A stretch of 54,100 bases of DNA from Singulisphaera sp. GP187 (GCA_945905925.1 CAMDQN010000029.1:1-54100), one strand, 5' to 3'; positions 9,835 to 18,141 are shown, numbered from the stretch's first letter. Notes: generated by a model not told the origin, from the sequence alone. Numbers and translations are program-made.

Positions 9835-10431
9835 ATGATCGTTGGCTACCATGTGTCGTTCAGCGCGTATGGCTTCTGGCTACCGAACGATCCGCGCGGC
9901 TCGTGGTCCGATTTCGTCGGGAAGTGGGAACTGTATCGCGCCGCCGGAAAAGCAACGAAGACGACTGAGACCAAGTCGCTGGCACGCCGTCAGCACGATC
10001 GTTCGCTGCGACTCGCGGCCAAGCGCGAACTCGATCGCGCCCCGGTGCGGTTCACAGCAGAGCAGATCTCGTCGATTGGGCAGGCGTTCGGCGCGTACGT
10101 CGCGACGTCCGAGCTATCCGTGTGGGCGTGTGCGATCATGCCCGATCACGTTCACCTCGTCTTCGCACCACACCGGCTCGAACCGAAAGAGCTGGTTATC
10201 AAACTGAAATCGGCCGCAACGTCACGCCTCGTTGAAGAGGGGATTCACCCGTTTCAACATTTGAAGCTGGCCAATGGCCCGCCGCCCAAGTGCTTCGCTC
10301 AAGGCGAGTGGGTCATCTTCATCGACCCGGAAGACGTGGCATGGCACGTCGAGTACGTCGAGAACAACCCCATCAAAGCCGGGCTGGCGCGCCAGGAGTG
10401 GGATTTCGTCAAGCGCCCTGAGTTGAAGTAA
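9835..10431 (+). CDS. REP-associated tyrosine transposase (RAYT, IS200-like HUH)
   Basis: The product has 198 residues. The HUH nuclease motif is visible as MPDHVHLVF with His105 and His107, and the candidate nucleophile is Tyr174 in EYVENNPIKAGL. The N-terminal GYHVSFSAYGFWLPNDPRG and the overall length match IS200/Y1-related RAYT proteins rather than autonomous IS200 (about 150 residues). Such enzymes nick single-stranded palindromic REP DNA and are thought to spread REP elements. The gene sits between two related long palindromes (9726-9815 and 10449-10520), and palindromes bearing GTAG occur elsewhere in this window. AGGAA lies just before ATG 9835. No frameshift or missing key residue was seen, so it may be active. 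Confidence 0.9.
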   Translation: MIVGYHVSFSAYGFWLPNDPRGSWSDFVGKWELYRAAGKATKTTETKSLARRQHDRSLRLAAKRELDRAPVRFTAEQISSIGQAFGAYVATSELSVWACAIMPDHVHLVFAPHRLEPKELVIKLKSAATSRLVEEGIHPFQHLKLANGPPPKCFAQGEWVIFIDPEDVAWHVEYVENNPIKAGLARQEWDFVKRPELK

Positions 10432-10448
10432 CAACAAGAGCAGAAGTT

Positions 10449-10520
10449 GTTAGCCGCAAGCCGCAGGCGAGCGCGCCACCTATGCGTAGGTGGCGTGCTC
10501 GCCTGCGGCTTGCGGCTAAC
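10449..10520. repeat. REP-type palindrome, downstream flank of RAYT gene
   Basis: The arms 10449-10482 and 10487-10520 pair over 34 bp with one G-T pair and one central mismatch, around a 4-nt tip. The sequence GTTAGCCGCAAGCCGCAGG matches the 9726-9815 element closely. It lies 17 nt after the RAYT stop and 10 nt beyond the stop of the convergent desaturase gene, so it can also serve both as a 3' end structure. Confidence 0.92.
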
Positions 10521-10530
10521 AGGCCATCGA

Positions 10531-11493
10531 CTACAGTGCCTGCTCAGCCTGCTCTTCTGACTCAAGCACCTTGCTGTTCAGCGCCTTTTCGGTCGGTTCG
10601 CGGATGTCCCACACCAGCCCGACCAGCCCCAGCGCGCGGATGATGTAGTAGCTCATGTCGATCTCCCACCACTTGAACCCCTGACGCGCACAGCTCTGGT
10701 AGTGGTGGTGGTTGTTGTGCCAGCCCTCGCCCATCGTCAGGATCGCGGCCCACCAGCAGTTCTTGCTCTGGTCCGTCGTTTCGTAGCGGCGCGTGCCGAA
10801 CAGGTGACACGCCGAGTTCACGAGGAACGTCGCGTGATACAGCAACACGGTTCCGACCAGGAAACTCCACACCACGCCGCTCCAGTCGGCGAGGAAGTAG
10901 CAAAGCACCCCGAGCAAGATTCCGGGCACCCACGTGAAGAACGTATCCAGCACTCGCAGTTCGGGGTAGCGCTCGAAGTCCTTCATCGCGGGCGCGTTGC
11001 GGAATCGCCCGGAGATCACCCAACCGACGTGCGACCACCACACCGTTCGCACGATCGGTGAGTGCGGGTCGTCTTCCTGATCCGAGTGCTTGTGGTGATG
11101 CCGGTGGTGCCCGGCCCACCACAGCGGCCCTTTCTGCATCGCGGCGCAACCGATCCACGCGAGCGCGAACTGGAACCAGCGCGACGTCTTATACGCGCGG
11201 TGCGCGAAGTACCGGTGGTACACGCCCGTGATGCCGAACATCCGCACCACGTAGAACAGCAGCCCCAGCCCAATGGATTCCCACGTGATCGGCACGAAGA
11301 ACGGTGTCACCACCGCCGCAACGTGCAACCCGATGAACGGGATCGCGCGAAGCCTCGCGTACCACCCCACGGGCGGGTGCGGGAGTTTCAGTGCGGGAAG
11401 TCTCGGAACGGGAAGTGCGGGAACGACGCCCGATTGCGGTGCGGCTGTCGAAATGTGAACGGCTCCGTGGATGTTCCTGGCGGGTGCGAGCAT
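10531..11493 (-). CDS. Acyl-CoA/acyl-lipid delta-9-type fatty acid desaturase
   Basis: The product has 320 residues from ATG 11493. Three histidine boxes of membrane di-iron desaturases are present: HRYFAH (93-98), HHRHHH (129-134) and HNNHHH (259-264), with hydrophobic segments between them. Spacing and motif forms match the stearoyl-CoA desaturase/DesC group, which introduces a double bond in long-chain acyl groups at the cytoplasmic membrane and needs an electron-donor protein not found here. An alternative TTG start 18 nt upstream would add six residues. Neither start has a strong ribosome site. The gene is monocistronic and convergent with the RAYT. Confidence 0.9.
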   Translation of the reverse strand: MLAPARNIHGAVHISTAAPQSGVVPALPVPRLPALKLPHPPVGWYARLRAIPFIGLHVAAVVTPFFVPITWESIGLGLLFYVVRMFGITGVYHRYFAHRAYKTSRWFQFALAWIGCAAMQKGPLWWAGHHRHHHKHSDQEDDPHSPIVRTVWWSHVGWVISGRFRNAPAMKDFERYPELRVLDTFFTWVPGILLGVLCYFLADWSGVVWSFLVGTVLLYHATFLVNSACHLFGTRRYETTDQSKNCWWAAILTMGEGWHNNHHHYQSCARQGFKWWEIDMSYYIIRALGLVGLVWDIREPTEKALNSKVLESEEQAEQAL

Positions 11494-11579
11494 CGGGAGG
11501 GGCGATTCCAAAGTAAATTAGGACTGCAAGACGGCAAATGCTCGCACGAAATCGGGAATCGTACAACACCTACAATAGA

Positions 11580-11601
11580 CCCACCCGTTGCGACGGGTGG
11601 G
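11580..11601 (+). promoter_or_regulatory. Leader hairpin just upstream of CoxG-like gene
   Basis: CCCACCCGT and ACGGGTGGG form a 9-bp perfect stem with a TGCG loop. The hairpin ends 1 nt before the AGGAGA ribosome site (11603-11608) and 12 nt before the ATG, so it could affect translation or protect the 5' end. TACAAT at 11571-11576 is a possible -10 box. If so, transcription would start near the hairpin base. Confidence 0.45.
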
Positions 11602-11613
11602 CAGGAGAAACAC

Positions 11614-12060
11614 ATGATTCACTTTGCAGGCGATAAACTCATTCCACTCACCGTGGCCGAGGTCGCGGCCAAACTCTCCGACGCCGGGTACGTCGCAAAC
11701 TGCGTGCCGGATGCGCAGGTGACCGAGGCGACCGCGGACAAGTCCGTCGGGAAGATCAAGCCGAAGCTGTCGTTCCTCACCGGGAGCCTGACCCTCACCG
11801 CGGAGGTGACCGCGCGCGACCCCGGCAAGTCGGTGGTGTACCGGGTCGATACGAAGGCGATGGGGGCTGGCAGTACGGTCGAGTCAAAGCTCGAGTTCGC
11901 GGAAGCCGAAGGCGGTGGCACCGTCGTCCACTGGACAGGCGACCTCGTTGCCGTCACGGGTTTGCTGAAGATGGTGCCGAAGGGACTGCTCGAAGGCACC
12001 GCGAAGAAGTTGATCGAGGACGTGTGGACCGCAGTCGTGGCGAAGCTGGTGTCGGGGTGA
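11614..12060 (+). CDS. CoxG-like SRPBCC family protein
   Basis: The product has 148 residues with the order of the SRPBCC (START-like) fold seen in carbon monoxide dehydrogenase subunit G-like proteins: an early 'P(L)TVAEVAAKLSDAGYVANCVPDA' type helix region, central strands, and a long C-terminal helix. No signal peptide is present, so it is probably cytoplasmic or peripheral at the membrane. No coxMSL genes are nearby, and many stand-alone homologues have no known function. The ATG at 11614 is supported by AGGAGA 6 nt upstream. The stop TGA (12058-12060) lies inside the outer edge of a 41-bp-arm palindrome shared with the convergent gene. Confidence 0.75.
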   Translation: MIHFAGDKLIPLTVAEVAAKLSDAGYVANCVPDAQVTEATADKSVGKIKPKLSFLTGSLTLTAEVTARDPGKSVVYRVDTKAMGAGSTVESKLEFAEAEGGGTVVHWTGDLVAVTGLLKMVPKGLLEGTAKKLIEDVWTAVVAKLVSG

Positions 12061-12182
12061 TTTGTAGGGTGGGTCAAGGCTCTGCGCAGGCCCACCAGCG
12101 TCGAGCGAGAGTAAAGATGCTCAACCTTGCTGGCGTCTCCGTGGTGGGCCTGCGCAGAGCCTCGACCCACCCTACAAATCAC
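12057..12182. repeat. 41-bp-arm palindrome carrying both convergent stop codons
   Basis: The arms 12057-12097 and 12142-12182 match at 40 of 41 positions. The sequence starts GTGATTTGTAGGGTGGGTC on both strands. The TGA in the left arm stops the CoxG-like gene, and the TGA in the right arm (12179-12181 on the minus strand) stops the thioredoxin-like gene. The core GTAGGGTGGGTC recurs at 44221-44323. A 44-nt loop separates the arms. It is likely a bidirectional 3' end structure as well as a REP-like repeat. Confidence 0.95.
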
Positions 12183-12784
12183 CGAACGGCTTCGTACCGG
12201 AGTGCCTGCACGCCGTTCACGAGTTTGTCCATCGCGGGTTGGTTGAGCGCGCCGTTGATCTTCAGGCGAAGCTTACCGGTCACGTCGATCACGGCCACGT
12301 TCGTTTCGCCTGCGGTCACGCCGAACGTGTCCTTCATCTTGTCCGCGTAGTCAAGCCACACCACCACGTCCGGCGAACTCTTCGCGATCTGCTTGCTGAC
12401 AGCGCCGCGAATTGCGGCCGGCAGTTTCCCACAGCACGCGACCGGCACCACGATCACGTTCGGCGACACCTGACCCGGCTTAAGACCATCCAGGGGCACG
12501 GCGGGCGCGGCCTGCGCCTTCGCGGGCGGCAGTCCCTTCGCGTCCGGGTGCCAGCAGACATGAAGTTGTTCGCCGAGCGCGCGGCACGCGTCGTTCCCCT
12601 TGCGGTCGCCGAACACCAGCACGACCACGTTGCCGCGCAGGTCGGTGATGTCGGTCTTCCGCTCGAACTGGTCTTCCAGCATCAACTCGACCGTCTTCGG
12701 TGGAGGCGCCGGCGCGACCGGCTGCGCGCCAAGAGGTGCGAGCATGACGAGAGCAACGAACGCGGTCCACATCAAGCGATTCAT
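12179..12784 (-). CDS. Secreted thioredoxin-fold-like protein
   Basis: The product has 201 residues with a signal peptide (about 1-20). The region around residues 35-60 (ITDLRGNVVVLVFGDRKG) resembles the first strand of redoxin/AhpC-TSA folds, but the CXXC redox pair is absent. The sequence has AC in place of it and a separate VACCG motif further on. It is probably a non-redox or atypical thioredoxin-like periplasmic protein. It follows the ABC permease gene by 13 bp, so it is likely the last gene of a three-gene operon. The stop codon is inside the convergent palindrome. Confidence 0.55.
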   Translation of the reverse strand: MNRLMWTAFVALVMLAPLGAQPVAPAPPPKTVELMLEDQFERKTDITDLRGNVVVLVFGDRKGNDACRALGEQLHVCWHPDAKGLPPAKAQAAPAVPLDGLKPGQVSPNVIVVPVACCGKLPAAIRGAVSKQIAKSSPDVVVWLDYADKMKDTFGVTAGETNVAVIDVTGKLRLKINGALNQPAMDKLVNGVQALRYEAVR

Positions 12785-12797
12785 CAGCTTGGCCCTC

Positions 12798-13979
12798 TTA
12801 TGTCTTTCCTTGCCGGAGGCTTCGTTCCGCGAGCTTCAGCCGTAGTGCCGCGAGCGCCAACAGCGCGAGCGTGAAGCCAGTCACGGCTGCGATGCTCGGC
12901 AGCGCCGAGCGGAACCCGCCGCCTTGCCACGTTACCGTTTCAAATCCGCGCAGTGCCCACGTTGTCGGGAGTGCGAGCGAGAACTCGCGTGCCCACGTTG
13001 GCAGCAGGAACGCCGGCACCCACAACCCGCCGAGCATCGACACGCCAAGTATCACGAGGATGCTCACGTTCCGTGCCCGGGCTTCGGTGCCGCCGATCGC
13101 GGCGACCAGCAGACCGGTGGCCGCCGCGAGTCCGCACGCGGTCATCGCGAGCAGCGCGAACCCGAGGACAGAACCGTCGATTCGCACGCCGAACGCAACG
13201 TAGCCGACGCCGAACGTGACCATCACCTGGAGGAGCGCGATGAACGCGGTCGCGAGCACCTTGCCTCCGATGATGCACGGCAGCGGAACCGCTGCGGCCC
13301 GAACGCGAGTCCACACGCTGCGCTGTCGCTCGCGCAGAAACAACAGCCCGCTCTCCATGCCCCAAAACAGGAGGTACTGGAGTGTCATCCCGCAGAAGCT
13401 ATGCGAGTACGAGTTGAACTGCGTTCCGTTGCGTGTTGACACCCCTACGGCTTCGATCTTGAACGGCGGTGCGAGTACCGTTTCGTCACCTTTCAGCACG
13501 TCCGTGAACGCTTCGCGCGTGACGCGTTTCATCACCGTTTCGGTGACGACGCCCTGTGCCATCTGTCGTTCGGGCGCGGCGTTCGGATGGTGAAGCAGCA
13601 GCAGTTCCGGCTGCTCGGTCGTGACACCGGGTTGCCAACTCTTGAGTCGCTCGAAGCCGGCTGGCAGCACGACCGCTACTGCCTTTCGCTCCGCGACAGC
13701 AGCTTCTGCTTCGGCGCGCGAAACCTGTTTCGCGTCGAATCGCGGGGACGTGAGGAGTTCGTTCGCGACTTGTCGCGTGAACGGTCCGTCATCTTCGACC
13801 ACCACAAGTACGGCGAGCTTCGCGGCGATCGCGTTCGCGGGCCGGTGGAAGATCGTGCCGAACGCGGACGCGAGCAGCACTGGCACCACGAAACACAGCA
13901 CCGCCGCACGCCGGTCGACCCAGAACAACCGCCAGTCCTTGCACGCGAGTGTGAGCGTTAGCGACACCTTGTTCGTCAC
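12798..13979 (-). CDS. ABC-2 type transporter permease
   Basis: The product has 393 residues. A first hydrophobic helix lies near residues 28-45, followed by a large external domain (about 50-200) and five further hydrophobic segments in the C-terminal half, the pattern of ABC-2/YhgE-Pip-like exporter permeases. It would form the membrane channel for the ATPase encoded immediately upstream. The start is a GTG at 13979 that overlaps the ATPase stop codon in the arrangement GTGA, and GGGGG lies about 8 nt upstream, so the two genes are translationally coupled. Substrate cannot be told from sequence. Drug, lipid or polysaccharide precursors are all possible. Confidence 0.85.
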   Translation of the reverse strand: MTNKVSLTLTLACKDWRLFWVDRRAAVLCFVVPVLLASAFGTIFHRPANAIAAKLAVLVVVEDDGPFTRQVANELLTSPRFDAKQVSRAEAEAAVAERKAVAVVLPAGFERLKSWQPGVTTEQPELLLLHHPNAAPERQMAQGVVTETVMKRVTREAFTDVLKGDETVLAPPFKIEAVGVSTRNGTQFNSYSHSFCGMTLQYLLFWGMESGLLFLRERQRSVWTRVRAAAVPLPCIIGGKVLATAFIALLQVMVTFGVGYVAFGVRIDGSVLGFALLAMTACGLAAATGLLVAAIGGTEARARNVSILVILGVSMLGGLWVPAFLLPTWAREFSLALPTTWALRGFETVTWQGGGFRSALPSIAAVTGFTLALLALAALRLKLAERSLRQGKT

Positions 13980-14929
13980 GGGTGTTCCCCCGCGCCACAT
14001 TCTTCGGCGCGCAGCACACGTTCCAGCGTGCCGGCCGGTGTGCGGCACGCTTCCAGTTCGATCCCTTCCGCGAGCAGCGTCGCGAGTGCTTCGCCGAGCC
14101 GTTCACTCGTGTCCGCAGCGAGACGCAACCGGCGCCCGGTGATTTCGAGTTCGACGCCCGCACCGAGGCGCCGCCGAATCGCACGTTCGAGGTATTTGGG
14201 CGGGCGCGACCGAAGGTGCCCGTACAGCACCGCGCGCTCGGTAGACTTCGCGCGGAGCAGTTCCGACGGCGCGCCGCTCGCGACCAGCTTTCCCTTCTCT
14301 AGAACCGCGATACGATCGCAGCCGCTTTCGGCTTCGTCGATGTGGTGTGTGGTGAGCAGGATCGCGTGGCCGTCGTCGCGGAATCGCGTGAGGTCGGCGA
14401 AGAGCGCGTCGCGGCTCGCGGGGTCGAGCGATGCGGTCGGCTCGTCGAGTAGCAAAACCGGCGGGTCGTGGAGTAACGCGGCAGCGAGGTTCAGCCGCTG
14501 TTTCATGCCGCCAGAGAACGTCGAAACGCGATGCTGCGCGCGGTCGGATAGCTTCACACGAGCGAGTGTTTGCGACACGCGTCGGCGCAGGTCGCTACCG
14601 CAGAGCCCGTACAGTTCGCCAAAGAACGTGAGATTTTGTGCGGCGGTGAGTTCGTCGTAAACGGCCGGTTCTTGCGGTACCAGCCCCACGCGTATCGCGA
14701 ACGCGCCTGGGTCCGCTTCGCGCGTGCGGCCTTCGACGGTAACGACGCCGCACGCGGGTTCAAGTATGCCCGCAGCGACCGCGAGCGTGGTGCTTTTGCC
14801 GGACCCGTTCGGCCCGAGCAGCCCGACGATTTCGCCGCGACGCACGTCGAGCGACACCGATTCTAATGCGACGCGCTCGGCATAGCGGACGGTCACGTCA
14901 ACAAGACTGAGGGCCACGGGCAGCGGCAT
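13976..14929 (-). CDS. ABC transporter ATP-binding protein
   Basis: The product has 317 residues. Walker A GPNGSGKS (39-46), ABC signature FSGGMKQR (138-145) and Walker B LLLDEP (159-164) are intact, with the switch histidine in TTHH. The order and the roughly 80-residue extension after the nucleotide-binding domain match the DrrA/CcmA-like exporter ATPases that pair with ABC-2 permeases. ATG 14929 starts the protein directly before the conserved beginning. Longer frames run into the palindrome at 14978-15081. It is the first gene of the operon with the permease (4-nt overlap) and the thioredoxin-like protein. Confidence 0.92.
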   Translation of the reverse strand: MPLPVALSLVDVTVRYAERVALESVSLDVRRGEIVGLLGPNGSGKSTTLAVAAGILEPACGVVTVEGRTREADPGAFAIRVGLVPQEPAVYDELTAAQNLTFFGELYGLCGSDLRRRVSQTLARVKLSDRAQHRVSTFSGGMKQRLNLAAALLHDPPVLLLDEPTASLDPASRDALFADLTRFRDDGHAILLTTHHIDEAESGCDRIAVLEKGKLVASGAPSELLRAKSTERAVLYGHLRSRPPKYLERAIRRRLGAGVELEITGRRLRLAADTSERLGEALATLLAEGIELEACRTPAGTLERVLRAEECGAGEHP

Positions 14930-14977
14930 GGAACCCGGCTCCGTAACTACGGGCCGGGGGGATAGCGAAGGAGGGGA

Positions 14978-15081
14978 GGAATGAAAAGTGCAAAATGAAC
15001 AGTGCGAAATGGAAGACGGCACAGGTCAACTATTTCTTGCCGTCTTCCATTTCGCACTGTTCATTTTGCACTTTTCATTCC
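14978..15081. repeat. Perfect 43-bp inverted repeat
   Basis: The arms 14978-15020 and 15039-15081 are exact reverse complements (GGAATGAAAAGTGC at the outer end), with one more A-T pair inward and an 18-nt loop. The right arm contains the stop codon TGA (15075-15077, minus strand) of the zincin gene, and the left arm lies in the leader of the ABC ATPase gene. The arms are AT-richer than the flanking genes. Confidence 0.97.
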
Positions 15082-15476
15082 CCGAACGGGTCGGGGTTGC
15101 TGTCGAACCGTTCGAGGTCGCGGTCAGACCAGCCGAAGTGGTGCGCGATCTCGTGAACCACCGTCTTCCGAATCTCGATGAGCAGTTCCTGCGAATCGGG
15201 GAAGTCCTCTTCGAGCGGGTTCTTGAAGATCAGAATGCGGTTCGGGTTCTCCAGCATCTCGGACGACGACGTGCCCTCGAACGGCATAAAGTAGCCGTAC
15301 AGCGAATCACCTTCTTCGATCTCCTCGTCCGTGAAGCCGGCTTCGCGGAGGAACTCGTCCGAGGGTTCGTCCTCCACGTCCACGACGACGTTTTCCATGT
15401 GCCGCCGAATCTCGTCCGGCAGCGAGTCGATCGCGTCGCGGACGACCGCCGCGAACTTCTTCATGCTCATGCCCAT
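15075..15476 (-). CDS. Zincin-like metallopeptidase family protein
   Basis: The product has 133 residues. The zinc-binding motif VHEIAHHFG (HEIAHH at 108-113) and the acidic, small-domain context match the bacterial Zincin_1 (PF06262-type) family of minimal metallopeptidases. No signal peptide is present, so it is cytoplasmic. The substrate is unknown for the family. It starts 31 bp after the last TIGR02996/LRR gene on the same strand and could be the final gene of that transcript. Three in-frame ATG codons occur within the first five residues. The first is used here. Confidence 0.82.
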   Translation of the reverse strand: MGMSMKKFAAVVRDAIDSLPDEIRRHMENVVVDVEDEPSDEFLREAGFTDEEIEEGDSLYGYFMPFEGTSSSEMLENPNRILIFKNPLEEDFPDSQELLIEIRKTVVHEIAHHFGWSDRDLERFDSNPDPFGE

Positions 15477-15507
15477 GCCGTCATACTCGCGGAACCGGGG
15501 CCGGAGG

Positions 15508-16773
15508 TCAATGAGCCGGTTCGGGCGCGACGAACATCACCGCGTCCCCGAACCTCTTCACCAGCGCGGCGCGACTCTCGGTGCTGCCCGTGTCCGCGTC
15601 GAGCACCAGCGCGGCGAGGTCCGGCGGCACGGACGCATTGAGAAGATGCTTCACGCCGGCAGGCGAGATCGAGTTGTTCCGCAGAGTCAATTCGACCAGA
15701 CCGGGCCACCACTTCGCCTGTGTCACGTGCCGCACACCTTTGTCACCGATGCGACAGTTGGTCAGATCGAGAGACCGAAGCGAGGTCAGCGAATGCGACA
15801 GCGAGAGGACCTTCACCGCGCGCGGCGTGAGCGGGTTTGAGCTAAGGTCCAGGCGGTTCAGGTTCGCAAGTTGGTCGCTGCGGGCGAATACTTCCAGCCC
15901 GTCGGCGCGCATCCCAATGTTCACCAGCGTGAGGTCGCGGAGGGTGCGCGGGAGTACGTCGGCCAGTACGCGCAACCCGTCGCCCTCGAACAGCTCGTTG
16001 CGGAAGTGCAGTCCGATCAGCGCGCACGCGGTGGGACCGGCGAAGAGCCGGCGCAAGTGATTCGCGCCTAGCCCGAGTACGCGGAACGAGAGCCGGTCTA
16101 GCGGCCCACCGGTGTTGAGCGCGTCCAGAAGTGCGTCGATCGACTCATGGCTCCCGACGTGGAAGTGCAACCCGCGAACCGCCGCGCCGAGCCGCGAGCG
16201 GAACAGGTCTTCGATCACCTCCGGCATCCCGAACCCGCTCGCTCGCGCGAAATGCAGGTCGGTGATCCCGCACGCAGCCGGCACATCGCGCAGCGCGAAC
16301 AACGGCTCGATGGGGCTGGACACGAAGACGACTTCGCGCAGGTGTTTCACGCACGCGGATGCGGCAACACGGCGCCAGTCGTCGAGGACCGCGGTCGGCA
16401 AGGTGACTTTTCCGATCGGGGCGCGGTCGAACAGCGGCGAGACACGCGCACCCCACTCCGACACCATGGGGACGCGGAGCCACCAGCCGAACCCGCGGCG
16501 GAAGGGTGGGGTTGCCCACTCCACCGCGGAGCTTTCGAGCTTCGGGAGTGTGGGAACGAAGGCGGTGCCGCTCACAACGTTCGGCGCGCGCCACCGGCAC
16601 CGCACCGCGAATGGTTCCCACGGCGCTGCGGTCGCGAGTTCCACTTGCGCGCGTATGAACGCGGCGCGCGCGCCCTCGTCGTGTTCCTCCAGGTAGTCGG
16701 CGAACACAAGCCGCGGCGTGTCTTCGTCGGGTTGTTCGACGATCGCGCGAAGGAGTGCGTCGCGGTCGGACAT
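15508..16773 (-). CDS. TIGR02996-domain leucine-rich-repeat protein (paralogue A)
   Basis: The product has 421 residues. The first 50 residues (MSDRDALLRAIVEQPDEDT, then the RLVFADYLEEH segment) form the TIGR02996 repeat-companion domain, known almost only from Gemmata-like planctomycetes. The rest contains ribonuclease-inhibitor-like leucine-rich repeats, clear in LRSLDLTNCRIGDKG and LVELTLRNNSISPAGV. No signal peptide or membrane segment is present. The function is unknown. LRRs suggest protein binding. ATG 16773 lies 9 nt after the stop of paralogue B, so the pair is tightly linked. It is the last of four paralogues in the direction of transcription. Confidence 0.85.
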   Translation of the reverse strand: MSDRDALLRAIVEQPDEDTPRLVFADYLEEHDEGARAAFIRAQVELATAAPWEPFAVRCRWRAPNVVSGTAFVPTLPKLESSAVEWATPPFRRGFGWWLRVPMVSEWGARVSPLFDRAPIGKVTLPTAVLDDWRRVAASACVKHLREVVFVSSPIEPLFALRDVPAACGITDLHFARASGFGMPEVIEDLFRSRLGAAVRGLHFHVGSHESIDALLDALNTGGPLDRLSFRVLGLGANHLRRLFAGPTACALIGLHFRNELFEGDGLRVLADVLPRTLRDLTLVNIGMRADGLEVFARSDQLANLNRLDLSSNPLTPRAVKVLSLSHSLTSLRSLDLTNCRIGDKGVRHVTQAKWWPGLVELTLRNNSISPAGVKHLLNASVPPDLAALVLDADTGSTESRAALVKRFGDAVMFVAPEPAH

Positions 16774-16782
16774 GGCCACGGC

Positions 16783-18033
16783 TCACGGGGTGAGGAACAC
16801 GCGGGGGCCGAACCGCTTCCGCAGATGGCCCACCGCTGCGGGGTTGATCGCGTTGCCGTACAGGTTCAGATACATGAGGGCGGTCAGGTGTTCGCCGCGC
16901 GCGAGTGCGTCGGCCCCCGCATCACCGACTTGCGCCTCCGCGAGGTCGAGCACGAGTAATCCGGTGAGGTTCGCGCTCTCCGCCAGCGATTCCGCGCCGC
17001 GGTCGCCGACCCGGTTGTCGTGGAGGTTGAGTACACGGAGGTTTTTGGCCGTCGCGCCCGCGAGCAGCGCTGCGGCCGGCGCAGCGAGGTTGTCACCACC
17101 GAGCGAAAGGCTTCGCAGTTCGGGGAAGAATCTGGCCCCGACCAGCGCCGCGATACCTTCGGTGGTCGGTCCCGTGCGGAGCAAGTGGAGGATGCGCAGG
17201 TTGGGAAGTGTCGCCCCCGCGAGCGCAGTCAGACCCGCCGCGCCGAGGTGGTTGTCGCTGAGGTCAAGTTCTTCGACCGTTTCCAACACCGACGACGTGA
17301 CCAGTGGGCTGAGCGATTGCGCCGTCAACCGGTTGCTGGCGAGGTCGAGTCGCTTGAGTTTCGGGGGCGCTGCGAGCCTCGCCAGTTCACCAGCGAGCGA
17401 CCCGCCGCCGCGCCGGTCCTCATGGACGCTCAAGTCGGTGAGTCGCTTGAAGACGCGACTCCGCACCGCCGCTTGCACAGTCGGTGCGGTCGTCATCTGC
17501 GGCCCGAGGTGCAACGCGGTCAATCGCTCGAAGTGTTCCGAGTCGAGCAACCGCTGGACAGTCGGACCGCCCGCGCCTTCCAGGAGCGAGAGGTAGCGGA
17601 CCCGGTTCAGCCAGGGGCACGCGGCGAACACAGCCGTGTCCGCTACGCGTGTGGCTCTGAGTTCGAGCGATTCGATCGGGTACCGCGAGAAGAGGTCATC
17701 GGCGTGGGCGACGAACGCGGCCCCGTCGTGTGCCTGAATCGCGCCGGGCAGCCCGCGGCGGAACGGGTCGCGCGCCCAAGAGATGCCGTCTGGCAGTGGC
17801 GGTAGTTGCCCGATCCACCGCACCCCTTCCACTTGCTTCTTCCGGTCGTGGTATCGTGCGCGGATCGCGAACGTGTCGTACTCCGGGACACGGTTCAGTT
17901 CCACGCGTGTGCGGACGAACGCGGCCCGGCGCGGGTCGCCGCTCTCTTCGAGCGCGTCCGCGTAGACGAGGCGCAGCGTGTCGTCGTCGGGGTAGTCGAG
18001 AAGAGCACGGTAGAGTGCGTCGCGGTCAGTCAC
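16783..18033 (-). CDS. TIGR02996-domain leucine-rich-repeat protein (paralogue B)
   Basis: The product has 416 residues. An N-terminal TIGR02996 domain (TDRDALYRALLDYPDDDT at the start) is followed by a poorly conserved middle and several LRRs such as LDLASNRLTAQSL and LDLSDNHLGAAGL. It is cytoplasmic by sequence. The start is taken as GTG 18033, because the protein then begins in the same way as its paralogues. A second in-frame GTG at 18063 lies inside the adjacent inverted repeat and is unlikely. Regulation, if any, must come from upstream paralogues or from the 105-bp gap holding the repeat. Confidence 0.83.
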   Translation of the reverse strand: MTDRDALYRALLDYPDDDTLRLVYADALEESGDPRRAAFVRTRVELNRVPEYDTFAIRARYHDRKKQVEGVRWIGQLPPLPDGISWARDPFRRGLPGAIQAHDGAAFVAHADDLFSRYPIESLELRATRVADTAVFAACPWLNRVRYLSLLEGAGGPTVQRLLDSEHFERLTALHLGPQMTTAPTVQAAVRSRVFKRLTDLSVHEDRRGGGSLAGELARLAAPPKLKRLDLASNRLTAQSLSPLVTSSVLETVEELDLSDNHLGAAGLTALAGATLPNLRILHLLRTGPTTEGIAALVGARFFPELRSLSLGGDNLAAPAAALLAGATAKNLRVLNLHDNRVGDRGAESLAESANLTGLLVLDLAEAQVGDAGADALARGEHLTALMYLNLYGNAINPAAVGHLRKRFGPRVFLTP

Positions 18034-18050
18034 GGGGGAACCCAAATTCG

Positions 18051-18141
18051 AAATTCGAAGCACGAAATCCGAAAGGAAGACGGTAGCGGTGCGTGCTGTC
18101 TTTCTATTTCGAATTTCGTGCTTCGAATTTCGTGCTTTCTA
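18051..18141. repeat. Inverted repeat with GCACGAAATTCGAA units between LRR paralogues
   Basis: The arms 18051-18074 and 18107-18130 pair over 24 bp with one mismatch. The right side carries two head-to-tail copies of AAGCACGAAATTCG. The unit's outer GTAG (18139-18142, read on the minus strand) includes the TAG stop codon of paralogue C. The repeat fills most of the 105-bp gap between paralogues C and B, so it may also attenuate read-through. Confidence 0.85.
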
